A stretch of 64,000 nt of DNA, from the NCBI RefSeq assembly GCF_003688405.1, contig NZ_REFC01000016.1, positions 62,001-126,000 of the forward strand. The letters are read 5' to 3'. The DNA is from Ulvibacter antarcticus. GTDB taxonomy: Bacteria; Bacteroidota; Bacteroidia; Flavobacteriales; Flavobacteriaceae. This document shows positions 17,821-24,164 of this stretch, one piece after another (within the stretch, counting starts at the first letter, position 1; each line of letters opens with the position of its first letter). The notes under the pieces were generated by a model, which did not search any database, was not told where the DNA came from, and saw nothing but the letters and a program-made list of their open reading frames with translations. Position numbers and translations under genes: made by a program.

Positions 17821-18639
17821 ATGAAACTAGACTTAATTCCGAAGTTAAAACATACCAATTCCAACAACTTCTTCTTACTTGCAGGCCCATGTGCTATTGA
17901 AGGAGAAGAAATGGCGATGGTCATTGCTGAGAAAATTAAAGCAATTACCGAGCGTTTGGAGATTCCATTTATTTTTAAAGGAAGTTTTAAAAAAGCCAAT
18001 CGTAGTAGAATTGATAGTTTCACTGGAATCGGCGATGAAAAAGCATTAAAAATACTTCGTAAAGTTTCAGAAGCTTTCGATGTGCCAACAGTGACAGATA
18101 TTCATGAGGTGAGCGATGCCGCTATGGCTGCTGAATATGTTGATGTACTTCAGATTCCTGCCTTTTTGGTGCGACAAACGGATCTGGTAGTCGCCGCCGC
18201 GAATACCGGCAAGGTGGTAAATCTTAAAAAAGGGCAATTTATGAGTCCGGAAAGCATGCAACATGCCGTTAAGAAAGTAACAGATTGTGGCAACCAACAG
18301 GTAGTAATTACAGATCGCGGTACTATGTTTGGGTATCAGGATATGATTGTAGATTTTCGTGGTATTCCCACTATGAAGCAATATGCACCTGTTGTATTGG
18401 ATGTTACTCACAGCTTGCAACAGCCTAACCAAACCATTGGTGTAACAGGTGGTCGGCCCGAAATGATAAGCACCATCGCCAGAGCCGGAATTGCTACGGG
18501 AGCCGACGGATTATTTATTGAAACACACTTTGATCCTGCTCATGCGAAAAGTGATGGTGCGAATATGCTCGACATTCATCTACTTGAAAAACTGCTTACC
18601 GATCTGGTTGCGATTCGGAAAACCATTAATCATTTGTAA
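17821..18639 (+). CDS. kdsA: 3-deoxy-D-manno-octulosonate 8-phosphate synthase (KdsA)
   Basis: 272 residues, full length. Condenses arabinose-5-phosphate and phosphoenolpyruvate to Kdo-8-phosphate for lipopolysaccharide. LLAGPCAIE carries C24, the position that is Cys in metal-dependent enzymes (Aquifex type) and Asn in E. coli, so a metal-dependent class is predicted. KGSFKKANRS, DIHEVSDA, RGTMFGYQDMIVDFRGIP and DVTHSLQQP are substrate-binding stretches. A TATCTTTG -7 box lies at 17795-17802. Its last bases overlap the convergent DUF1801 gene. Confidence 0.97.
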   Translation: MKLDLIPKLKHTNSNNFFLLAGPCAIEGEEMAMVIAEKIKAITERLEIPFIFKGSFKKANRSRIDSFTGIGDEKALKILRKVSEAFDVPTVTDIHEVSDAAMAAEYVDVLQIPAFLVRQTDLVVAAANTGKVVNLKKGQFMSPESMQHAVKKVTDCGNQQVVITDRGTMFGYQDMIVDFRGIPTMKQYAPVVLDVTHSLQQPNQTIGVTGGRPEMISTIARAGIATGADGLFIETHFDPAHAKSDGANMLDIHLLEKLLTDLVAIRKTINHL

Positions 18640-18992
18640 TACTTTTTGTCTTTTAATAGGTAGGCTTCGGAAAGAACTTCGGTAAGAACAAGATCGTTTA
18701 TATCGCTTAGCTGAAGATACCTTAATGATTTCATATGTTTTCTTCCTTCAGAAATCATTTCCGAAGTATGCTTAGTAAGATGTGCGGCATTCCAAAATCC
18801 TAGATCAACATATCCCTTGGTACAATTTAGATAACAAAAAGGCCGCTTTCCATGGATATAATAAAATGGGATTTTATACTTGTAGAGCATCACTGCTTCA
18901 GGAACTATAGCTTCAATGACCAATTGCAGATGCAATAAAATTGCCCTTTGAGGTTCCGGTTGTTGCAGTATATAGTGAGCAGCAGGATTCAT
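18630..18992 (-). CDS. DUF1801 (YdhG-like) protein
   Basis: 120 residues. PEPQRAILLHLQLVIEAIVPEAVMLYKYKIPFYY and GYVDLGFWNA match the small DUF1801/YdhG fold, whose biochemical role is unknown. Converges on kdsA with a 10-bp overlap. A hairpin at 19017-19045 sits just upstream of its start. Confidence 0.82.
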   Translation of the reverse strand: MNPAAHYILQQPEPQRAILLHLQLVIEAIVPEAVMLYKYKIPFYYIHGKRPFCYLNCTKGYVDLGFWNAAHLTKHTSEMISEGRKHMKSLRYLQLSDINDLVLTEVLSEAYLLKDKKYYK

Positions 18993-19016
18993 ACTTCCGA
19001 AGATACTCTAAATAAA

Positions 19017-19045
19017 AATTCCGTCGGATATGAGACGACGGAATT
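19017..19045 (-). terminator. Intrinsic terminator hairpin downstream of the sRNA array
   Basis: AATTCCGTCG / CGACGGAATT form a ten-pair stem followed on the minus strand by a T-run. It would catch read-through from module 1. Between it and the module-1 terminator the minus strand can form a second stem (GCTTCAA / TTGAAGC), so a longer read-through RNA is possible. Confidence 0.7.
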
Positions 19046-19087
19046 TTTCTGGCTGCTTCAAATAAAAATTGGTTGGTTAGTAGTTGA

Positions 19088-19160
19088 AGCAATAAAGGCC
19101 ACTCGCGGGCGAATGACCTTTATTTATGGTTGCTATTTTAACTCCCCAATTAATTAAGCA
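19088..19160 (-). ncRNA. Predicted small RNA, array module 1
   Basis: A minus-strand transcription unit of about 70 nt with no ORF. After the -7 box (CATCTTTG, 19171-19164) comes TATTGCTTAATTAATTGGGG, folding into a hairpin (TTGCT / AGCAA, 19130-19161) with TTGGGGAG in the loop. It ends in an intrinsic terminator (AATAAAGG ... CCTTTATT, 19091-19124). Four further units at 19294-20768 share promoter, 5' hairpin and terminator layout while terminator sequences differ. No known RNA family is recognised. Confidence 0.7.
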
Positions 19161-19163
19161 ATA

Positions 19164-19230
19164 CAAAGATGTGGATAAACCGATTTGGACACAAGAGGCA
19201 ATCAACTGAAATAAAAAGGGGGTTTTTCCT
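19164..19230 (-). promoter_or_regulatory. Promoter and upstream box of sRNA module 1
   Basis: -7 CATCTTTG (19164-19171), 20-bp spacer, -33 TTG (19192-19194), then 23 bp to an upstream box AGGAAAAACCCCC (19218-19230). The same geometry recurs in all five modules. Confidence 0.7.
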
Positions 19231-19293
19231 ATTTCTGAAGGAGTTTCAGGATAATCATCAAAAAACAATTAAACGAGCTTAGAATTATACAAC

Positions 19294-19365
19294 TGAAAAA
19301 GGCTGTTCGATTAAGAACAGCCTTTTAACATATTTGCTTGTATTAACTCCCCAATTAATTAAGCA
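19294..19365 (-). ncRNA. Predicted small RNA, array module 2
   Basis: About 70 nt, minus strand. 5' hairpin TTGCTT / AAGCAA (19361-19366 with 19334-19339) plus ATTAA/TTAAT inner pairs and the exposed loop TTGGGGAG. Terminator AAAAGGCTGTTC / GAACAGCCTTTT (19297-19326), a perfect stem with a T-run on the minus strand. It is the closest relative of module 1 in promoter and hairpin, but the terminator stem is unrelated. Confidence 0.72.
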
Positions 19366-19368
19366 ATA

Positions 19369-19435
19369 CAAAGATGTATATAAACCGAGTTGAAGACAAG
19401 AGGTATTCAACTGAAATTAAAAGGGGGTTTTTCCC
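19369..19435 (-). promoter_or_regulatory. Promoter and upstream box of sRNA module 2
   Basis: -7 CATCTTTG (19369-19376), 20-bp spacer, -33 TTG (19397-19399), 23 bp, upstream box GGGAAAAACCCCC (19423-19435). Confidence 0.7.
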
Positions 19436-19528
19436 TAAAAACAGGATTGTCTCAGTATTTATAGTACTTCAAGGATAAAAATGATATTAAGAAAAGGCAT
19501 ATTCTAAGAATAACAAGGATTAATTTGC

Positions 19529-19570
19529 GTAACCGATCGATTACCTATATATTTATAACTAATCGGTTAC
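19529..19570. promoter_or_regulatory. Probable ArsR operator
   Basis: GTAACCGAT (19529-19537) and ATCGGTTAC (19562-19570) are an exact inverted repeat. The intervening sequence also repeats TTACCTAT. It lies immediately before the arsR start at 19579, fitting autorepression. Confidence 0.65.
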
Positions 19571-19578
19571 CTATTAAT

Positions 19579-19908
19579 ATGAGAAGAGATGTTTACCAGG
19601 CTATTGCTGATCCCGTGCGAAGAGAAATAATTGAGCTATTAGCTAAAGATTCTCTTAGCATAAATTCGATTGCCGAAAAATTCGAGGTGAGTCGACCAGC
19701 GATTTCTAAGCATCTAAAGATTCTTAACGAATGTGAAATAATAGAATTTAAGAAAATAGGAAGAGAACGCTTATGTTTTATACAGCCTAAGACACTTTTA
19801 CCTGCATTTATATGGATACAGCAATATCGCAAACTATGGGAGGACAAATTAGACTCATTTGAGAATTACCTAAACACCTTACCAGCTAAAACCAATGATC
19901 ATGACTAA
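19579..19908 (+). CDS. ArsR-family regulator paired with SRPBCC protein
   Basis: 109 residues from the ATG at 19579, chosen because MRRDVYQAIADPVRREII is the usual start; upstream in-frame codons run through the operator. Winged helix: SINSIAEKFEVSRPAISKHLKIL, then wing IEFKKIGRERLCF. No metal-binding Cys cluster; this is the non-metal subgroup that controls AHSA1-type SRPBCC genes. It overlaps the next gene by up to 14 bp, a conserved pairing. Confidence 0.92.
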   Translation: MRRDVYQAIADPVRREIIELLAKDSLSINSIAEKFEVSRPAISKHLKILNECEIIEFKKIGRERLCFIQPKTLLPAFIWIQQYRKLWEDKLDSFENYLNTLPAKTNDHD

Positions 19909-20362
19909 ATCGAACGACAAAAGTAAACGTACTATCGCCATGAACAGAACCTTCAAGGCACCCATCAAATTGGTGTGGGAAGCCTGGACAAATCCCAAAC
20001 ATATTGCTAAATGGTGGGGTCCAAAAGGAATGGAGACAAAAGTGATAAAACATGAATTCAAAGTCGGTGGCACATGGAAATACACAATGCAAATGCCCAA
20101 TGGGAAGGATTTTATTACAGAAGGAGTCTATTCTGAAATCATAGAATTTGAAAAAATTGTAAGCTCTGCCGATTTCAAACCTATGACTGAAGGCGTAGAA
20201 CTTGAAATTATTTTTAAGGATTTGGGAGACACAACCGATTTTACTTTTAATGTAATTCATCCTTCCGAAGAATATTGCAAACAACAGGAGGCAATGGGAA
20301 TTTACAATGGATGGGGGGCTACCTTCGACCGACATATATTATATTTAGCAGATAACAAATAA
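19895..20362 (+). CDS. SRPBCC (AHSA1-like) domain protein
   Basis: 155 residues; a second ATG two codons in (19901) is an alternative start. TFKAPIKLVWEAWTNPKHIAKWWGPKG is the family N-terminus, and GWGATFDRHILYL closes the START-like hydrophobic-pocket fold. Ligand unknown. Translationally coupled to arsR. The two genes sit inside the sRNA array, between modules 2 and 3. Confidence 0.92.
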   Translation: MIMTKSNDKSKRTIAMNRTFKAPIKLVWEAWTNPKHIAKWWGPKGMETKVIKHEFKVGGTWKYTMQMPNGKDFITEGVYSEIIEFEKIVSSADFKPMTEGVELEIIFKDLGDTTDFTFNVIHPSEEYCKQQEAMGIYNGWGATFDRHILYLADNK

Positions 20363-20429
20363 AAAAACCGCACTTTTTAGGTACGGTCTTTTCATATTCC
20401 TGTTTGGATTTACTTACTCTATTAATAAG
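20361..20429 (-). ncRNA. Predicted small RNA, array module 3 (diverged)
   Basis: About 69 nt, minus strand. 5' hairpin ACTTA / TAAGT (20412-20430) with loop TTAATAGAG, where the GGGGAG of the other copies has changed. Terminator GTGCGGT pairing with ACCGTAC (20367-20387, one mismatch) followed by a T-run. It also lies directly behind the SRPBCC stop, so the hairpin may end that plus-strand transcript too. Confidence 0.58.
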
Positions 20430-20434
20430 TTATG

Positions 20435-20500
20435 CAAAGTTGAAGTATAACAGGTTTAGAGACAAGAGGCAATCCACTGGAATTTTTAAGGGTTTTCCCT
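20435..20500 (-). promoter_or_regulatory. Promoter and upstream box of sRNA module 3
   Basis: -7 CAACTTTG (20435-20442), 20-bp spacer, -33 TTG (20463-20465), 23 bp, upstream box AGGGAAAACCCT (20489-20500), which here is a clean AGGG/CCCT inverted repeat. Confidence 0.68.
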
Positions 20501-20535
20501 GTAATTGACAAGTTGCTATAAAAACTACCCCCTAT

Positions 20536-20600
20536 AAAAAAAGCCACTCAAAAAGAGCGGCCAATTTTTATCGCTTTTATTAACTCCCCAATTAATTAAG
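20536..20600 (-). ncRNA. Predicted small RNA, array module 4
   Basis: About 65 nt, minus strand. 5' hairpin GCTT-A-ATTAA / TTAAT-AA-AAGC (20573-20601) with loop TTGGGGAG. Terminator GCCGCTC / GAGTGGC (20543-20561) followed by seven T residues on the minus strand. Confidence 0.7.
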
Positions 20601-20605
20601 CATTG

Positions 20606-20670
20606 TAAAGGTGCGAAAATAGTAGAATACCATACAAGAGGGTTTTTCCTGTATTTAAAAAGGGGTATCA
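20606..20670 (-). promoter_or_regulatory. Promoter and upstream boxes of sRNA module 4
   Basis: -7 CACCTTTA (20606-20613), 21-bp spacer, -33 TTG (20635-20637). A proximal box AGGAAAAACCC (20640-20650) abuts the -33; a weaker distal half (CCCC, about 20662) lies at the distance seen in the other modules. Confidence 0.6.
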
Positions 20671-20702
20671 CTTGTAGCTTGATTGGACGGAGTTAGGATA
20701 AA

Positions 20703-20768
20703 AGGAAAGAGACTGTATCTTTCGACACAGTCTCAATTTTGGTTTAATCAACTCCCCAGCTAATTAAA
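20703..20768 (-). ncRNA. Predicted small RNA, array module 5
   Basis: About 66 nt, minus strand. 5' hairpin GGTTTAAT / ATTAAACC (20741-20770): eight pairs, with a loop containing CTGGGGAGTTG. The stem sequence differs from modules 1, 2 and 4 on both sides, so pairing is conserved rather than sequence. Terminator GAGACTGTGTC-GAAA-GATACAGTCTC (20709-20734) with a GAAA tetraloop and T-rich tail. Confidence 0.72.
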
Positions 20769-20773
20769 CCAAT

Positions 20774-20841
20774 CAAATATTCAAAAACTTTGTGATCAAA
20801 ATCAACAGGAGTTTTCCTGTTTCTAAAAAGGGGTTTTTCCT
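20774..20841 (-). promoter_or_regulatory. Promoter and two upstream boxes of sRNA module 5
   Basis: -7 AATATTTG (20774-20781), 21-bp spacer, -33 TTG (20803-20805). Proximal box AGGAAAACTCCT (20807-20818) and distal box AGGAAAAACCCC (20830-20841) are direct repeats about 23 bp apart, two helical turns. Confidence 0.68.
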
Positions 20842-20908
20842 ATTTTCGGAAAAATCATAAAATTTATATAAAAATTGATTGACTACTTTGTCAACTCGAA
20901 AATTAATT

Positions 20909-20927
20909 TAACTTTGTAATTCAAAGT
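20909..20927 (+). promoter_or_regulatory. Promoter with winged-helix operator, site 1
   Basis: The -7 box TAACTTTG (20909-20916) overlaps the inverted repeat ACTTTG-N5-CAAAGT (20911-20927), followed by ACTTTAA. The same 17-bp site occurs at 21874-21890. It lies just before the start at 20936, so binding should repress. Confidence 0.72.
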
Positions 20928-20935
20928 ACTTTAAT

Positions 20936-21544
20936 ATGAGTGAGCAAGATTATTTAAAAGACATAAGCGAGATAAAGAATCTCATGAATCGTTCTTCAAG
21001 ATTCATCTCTCTTAGTGGTTTGTCGGGTATATTCGCCGGAATCTACGCCATACTAGGCGCAATTATAGCTTATGCTTTCATCTTTTCTAAACAAAAGGAA
21101 ATACTTATCCTTCATAGTTTAGAGTTTAAAGTGCTTATAGGCTTACTTATTTTGGTAGCCGTACTAAGTGTTGTTACTGCCTATCTCCTTACCACTCAAA
21201 AAGCCAAAAAAAACAAAGAGAAAATTTGGGACGGTACCACAAAAAGGTTGCTTCTTAATTTCCTGATCCCTTTGGTAACAGGAGGTATTTACATTATTAT
21301 AAAATTAAACAGCCAGCATTATGGTCTCACGGCTTCTCTCATGCTTATCTTTTATGGTTTAGCGCTCGTAAATGCATCTAAATATACCATAGGAAATGTA
21401 AAATATCTTGGCTATGCCGAAATAATCATCGGACTTATCTGCGCGGCATTACCCGGCTATGGTTTCTGGTTTTGGATACTCGGTTTTGGATTAATGCACG
21501 TTATCTACGGAAGTATTATGATGTTTCATGAGAAAAAAGTCTAA
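20936..21544 (+). CDS. Polytopic membrane protein of the winged-helix/CreD cluster
   Basis: 202 residues: a soluble N-terminus (about 1-22, DYLKDISEIKNLMNRSSRF), then about six hydrophobic segments (27-50, 63-87, 105-123, 131-147, 157-174, 177-195). I do not know a named family, but such proteins are commonly found beside a small winged-helix regulator in Flavobacteriaceae. Two bases separate it from that regulator. Possible role: membrane sensor or partner of the regulator (inference). Confidence 0.75.
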   Translation: MSEQDYLKDISEIKNLMNRSSRFISLSGLSGIFAGIYAILGAIIAYAFIFSKQKEILILHSLEFKVLIGLLILVAVLSVVTAYLLTTQKAKKNKEKIWDGTTKRLLLNFLIPLVTGGIYIIIKLNSQHYGLTASLMLIFYGLALVNASKYTIGNVKYLGYAEIIIGLICAALPGYGFWFWILGFGLMHVIYGSIMMFHEKKV

Positions 21545-21546
21545 TC

Positions 21547-21849
21547 GTGGGAATTATCGACAACATCAATAAATTATTTGATCATCGCATTCGGCTTGGG
21601 ATTATGTCCATCCTAATGGTTTATGAAGATGCAGATTTTAATCGTCTAAAAGAATTATTGAACCTAACGGATGGTAATCTCGCAAGTCATGTCAAAGCTT
21701 TGGAACAGGCCGAATACATTCTAGTACAAAAGTCTTTTGTGGGTAGAAAACCAAACACACGTTATAGTGCCACCAAACTAGGTAAAGCAGAATTCATTAA
21801 ACACATTCAAGCCCTGGAAAAACTATTAAATAAGAATAAAGAAAACTAG
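21547..21849 (+). CDS. Winged-helix transcriptional regulator
   Basis: 100 residues from a GTG start. A compact winged helix: LFDHRIRLGIMSILMVYEDADFNRLKELLNLTDGNLASHVKALEQAEYI, then wing GRKPNTRYSATKLGK. This MarR/PadR-like family (wHTH_27) often sits with CreD. The repeated site ACTTTG-N5-CAAAGT before this operon and before 21908 is its probable operator. Confidence 0.9.
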   Translation: MGIIDNINKLFDHRIRLGIMSILMVYEDADFNRLKELLNLTDGNLASHVKALEQAEYILVQKSFVGRKPNTRYSATKLGKAEFIKHIQALEKLLNKNKEN

Positions 21850-21873
21850 CTGAAGGATTTTTTTTAATTATTC

Positions 21874-21890
21874 ACTTTGAATTTCAAAGT
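21874..21890. promoter_or_regulatory. Winged-helix operator, site 2
   Basis: ACTTTGAATTTCAAAGT followed by ACTTTAA, matching site 1 in half-sites, spacing and downstream bases. Lies 18 bp before the start at 21908. Confidence 0.72.
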
Positions 21891-21907
21891 ACTTTAAAAC
21901 AACATGT

Positions 21908-22192
21908 ATGAAGCGTTTACAAATTAGCATCAATGTCGCCCTTTCCTTTTTTTGCTTAGGAACTCTCTTGTTTCTAATCCAACTAATACTGCATGATTAC
22001 AGTAGTTTTATGGTGATAGGATTTTTCTACCTCATAACAGCGATTGTGGTTAATCTGATGGTACTTCTAGCACTAATTGTTGCACTTATTGTCGACGATC
22101 AAAAAATAAAAACATTGCAATCCATGGGGGTGAGTCTTTCAAATATCCCCATTGCCGCGCTCTATGCATTCATCATCTTAAAAATTGTATAA
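21908..22192 (+). CDS. Small three-helix membrane protein
   Basis: 94 residues with three hydrophobic segments (about 8-28, 36-60, 76-93) and a short KIKT loop. No recognised domain. Lies 33 bp before the creD gene and shares its predicted operator. Confidence 0.7.
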   Translation: MKRLQISINVALSFFCLGTLLFLIQLILHDYSSFMVIGFFYLITAIVVNLMVLLALIVALIVDDQKIKTLQSMGVSLSNIPIAALYAFIILKIV

Positions 22193-22225
22193 CATCTATT
22201 ATTTAAACATTTAACACATCATACT

Positions 22226-23569
22226 ATGGAACAGAAAAGAGGAAAAATTGGAAACTGGTTGCGCAACTCAATTACAGCCAGAATGTTGGTCGTCGGATTT
22301 TTACTAATCGTTTTACTTATCCCACTTGAATTTGTAAAAAGTTTAATTAGTGAGCGATCTTACAGACAAGCTGAAGTTATTCAAGACATAAACGGAAAAT
22401 GGGGGAATGAGGTCCTCCTATCGGGTCCCATTTTAAAGATCCCTTACAAAACTTTCAAGGAAGTTCGGATCTACGATGAAAAAACGAAAACCTATTCCAC
22501 CGTAAATGAAGAAGCCGTTCGAGATGCATACTTTTTTCCTGAAACTTTAGATATTGTTTCAGATATTGACAGCAAACCCTTGAGTCGAGGTATCTATGAG
22601 TCGGTGGTATTTACGGCAGACATTAACGTTAACGGGAAGTTTCCGAAGCCCGACTTCTCAAAATCCGATATAAAAGGAGAACATATTTTATGGGAAAAAG
22701 CTACCGTGATTATTAATACCTCCAACCTCAAAGGCATTAGAAATACGCCCGTGGTTAAACTGAATTCCCAATCTCTCTCTATGTCACCAAAATACAGCAC
22801 AGACTACCTAAACACCATTGAAAGTGGATATATTGAAGGTCTAAAAAACACAGCAAACATGCTCTCATTTTCTTTCGATTTAAAGATCAATGGAAGTGAA
22901 AGTCTTAAGTTTCTTCCAATTGGAAAAGAAACAACCGCCCGAATGAAATCAAACTGGCACTCCCCTAGTTTCGATGGTCGTTTTCTTCCTGAAGATGGCT
23001 CACGTGAAATTTCAAAAGATGGGTTTAAGGCAGGTTGGAAGGTGCTTCAAATTAACAGACAATTTGAACAATCTTTCTTCGGAAACCTACCCGAGCTCTC
23101 GGCTTTTGGATTTGGAACTAAATTCATTATTCCAGTAGACGAATATCAAAAAAGTGAGCGAACCGCCAAATACGGTTTTATGGTAATCGGGCTTACACTC
23201 CTTGTTTTTTTATTGATACAATTGGTAAGTAAAATCTATATCCATCCATTTCAATATGTAATGATCGGATTAGCTCTAGTGATGTTTTATACCCTTTTAA
23301 TTTCTATTTCTGAACATAGCTCCTTCTTAAAAGCATACGGAATAGCCGCCGCCGCAGTTCTTACGTTGATAACAGTATATTCACGGGCTATATTGAAAGT
23401 GTTTAAGTTTCCTCTCCTTATCTGCGCGTCATTAGCATCACTTTATGGTTTTATATATGTGATTATTCAGTTGGAAAATTATGCCTTATTAGTAGGAAGC
23501 ATCGGACTTTTCATCATCCTGGCAATTATCATGTTCGCCTCTCGAAAAATTGACTGGGGAAATTCTTAA
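22226..23569 (+). CDS. creD: CreD-family inner membrane protein
   Basis: 447 residues, typical length. N-terminal helix (about 18-36), a periplasmic beta-rich domain up to about 305 (GPILKIPYKTF, FTADINVNGKF, GRFLPEDGSREI) and a block of C-terminal helices. E. coli CreD responds to CreBC and affects envelope stress and beta-lactam tolerance; here it is controlled by a winged-helix protein instead. Mechanism unknown. Confidence 0.92.
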   Translation: MEQKRGKIGNWLRNSITARMLVVGFLLIVLLIPLEFVKSLISERSYRQAEVIQDINGKWGNEVLLSGPILKIPYKTFKEVRIYDEKTKTYSTVNEEAVRDAYFFPETLDIVSDIDSKPLSRGIYESVVFTADINVNGKFPKPDFSKSDIKGEHILWEKATVIINTSNLKGIRNTPVVKLNSQSLSMSPKYSTDYLNTIESGYIEGLKNTANMLSFSFDLKINGSESLKFLPIGKETTARMKSNWHSPSFDGRFLPEDGSREISKDGFKAGWKVLQINRQFEQSFFGNLPELSAFGFGTKFIIPVDEYQKSERTAKYGFMVIGLTLLVFLLIQLVSKIYIHPFQYVMIGLALVMFYTLLISISEHSSFLKAYGIAAAAVLTLITVYSRAILKVFKFPLLICASLASLYGFIYVIIQLENYALLVGSIGLFIILAIIMFASRKIDWGNS

Positions 23570-23627
23570 TTGTCCCTCTAAGCTTTAAGCTGTAGGCAAT
23601 GCGCTTATGGCTTTTAGTTTTTAGTTT

Positions 23628-23718
23628 TTATTGGTTACTGATCAATGATGACTAGTTACTGCTCACTGATCACTGTTAACTATTCACTAATCACTATTCA
23701 CCGTTCACTAATCACAAT
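23628..23718. repeat. Degenerate tandem repeat (TCACTAATCACTATTCAC type)
   Basis: A roughly 90-bp run of imperfect 9-10-bp words of the form ACTGATCACT / TTCACTAATC between creD and the DUF2809 gene. Non-coding and slippage-prone. Confidence 0.7.
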
Positions 23719-23721
23719 ACA

Positions 23722-24102
23722 ATGAAATTTCAATTTAATTTTAAATTCGCTGGGGCTACGATTATTCTATTCTTAATAGAAGTTGGAATAGCAACTTGTC
23801 AAACTCATCATATCGTAAGGAGTTATATAGGAGATGTATTGGTAATAATTTTACTTTTTACCTTTATTCGTACTTTCTTTAAAATAGCTTCGGAAAAGTT
23901 AGTGTTGTGGATATTAATTTTTGCCTTCGTCATTGAGTTCCTTCAACTGTTTCAATTAGCGGAAACTTTTAATATACAATCCCACGTTTTTAGAATTATA
24001 ATCGGCAGTGTCTTCGACCCCTGGGATTTAGTAGCATATGTAATTGGTAGTATTATAATATTAGTAATGCTGAAATTTTTCCGAAGAAAACAACCAAATT
24101 AA
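23722..24102 (+). CDS. DUF2809 membrane protein
   Basis: 126 residues with four hydrophobic helices. The second loop HHIVRSYIGDVLVIILLFTF and FDPWDLVAYVIGS fit the DUF2809 family, whose function is unknown. It ends 12 bp before the start of the next open frame. Confidence 0.78.
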   Translation: MKFQFNFKFAGATIILFLIEVGIATCQTHHIVRSYIGDVLVIILLFTFIRTFFKIASEKLVLWILIFAFVIEFLQLFQLAETFNIQSHVFRIIIGSVFDPWDLVAYVIGSIIILVMLKFFRRKQPN

Positions 24103-24164
24103 CTTTCTAATTTGTGGTAATTTTATATTTTGCCGCCTCAATACTTCAAATTATAATTCTGCTT

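Noticed and set aside
17703-17900. Plus-strand frame of 65 codons before kdsA
   Set aside because: It overlaps the kdsA start and promoter in another frame and has no recognisable features.
17821-18639. DAHP synthase (aromatic pathway) instead of KdsA
   Set aside because: The length and the motifs FKGSFKKANRS and DVTHSLQQP are those of KdsA.
19088-20841. The repeated blocks of the sRNA array read as CRISPR repeats or as a chain of gene terminators
   Set aside because: Intervals are irregular, each block contains a promoter and a different terminator, and no genes lie between modules 1 and 2 or 3 to 5 that would need a terminator.
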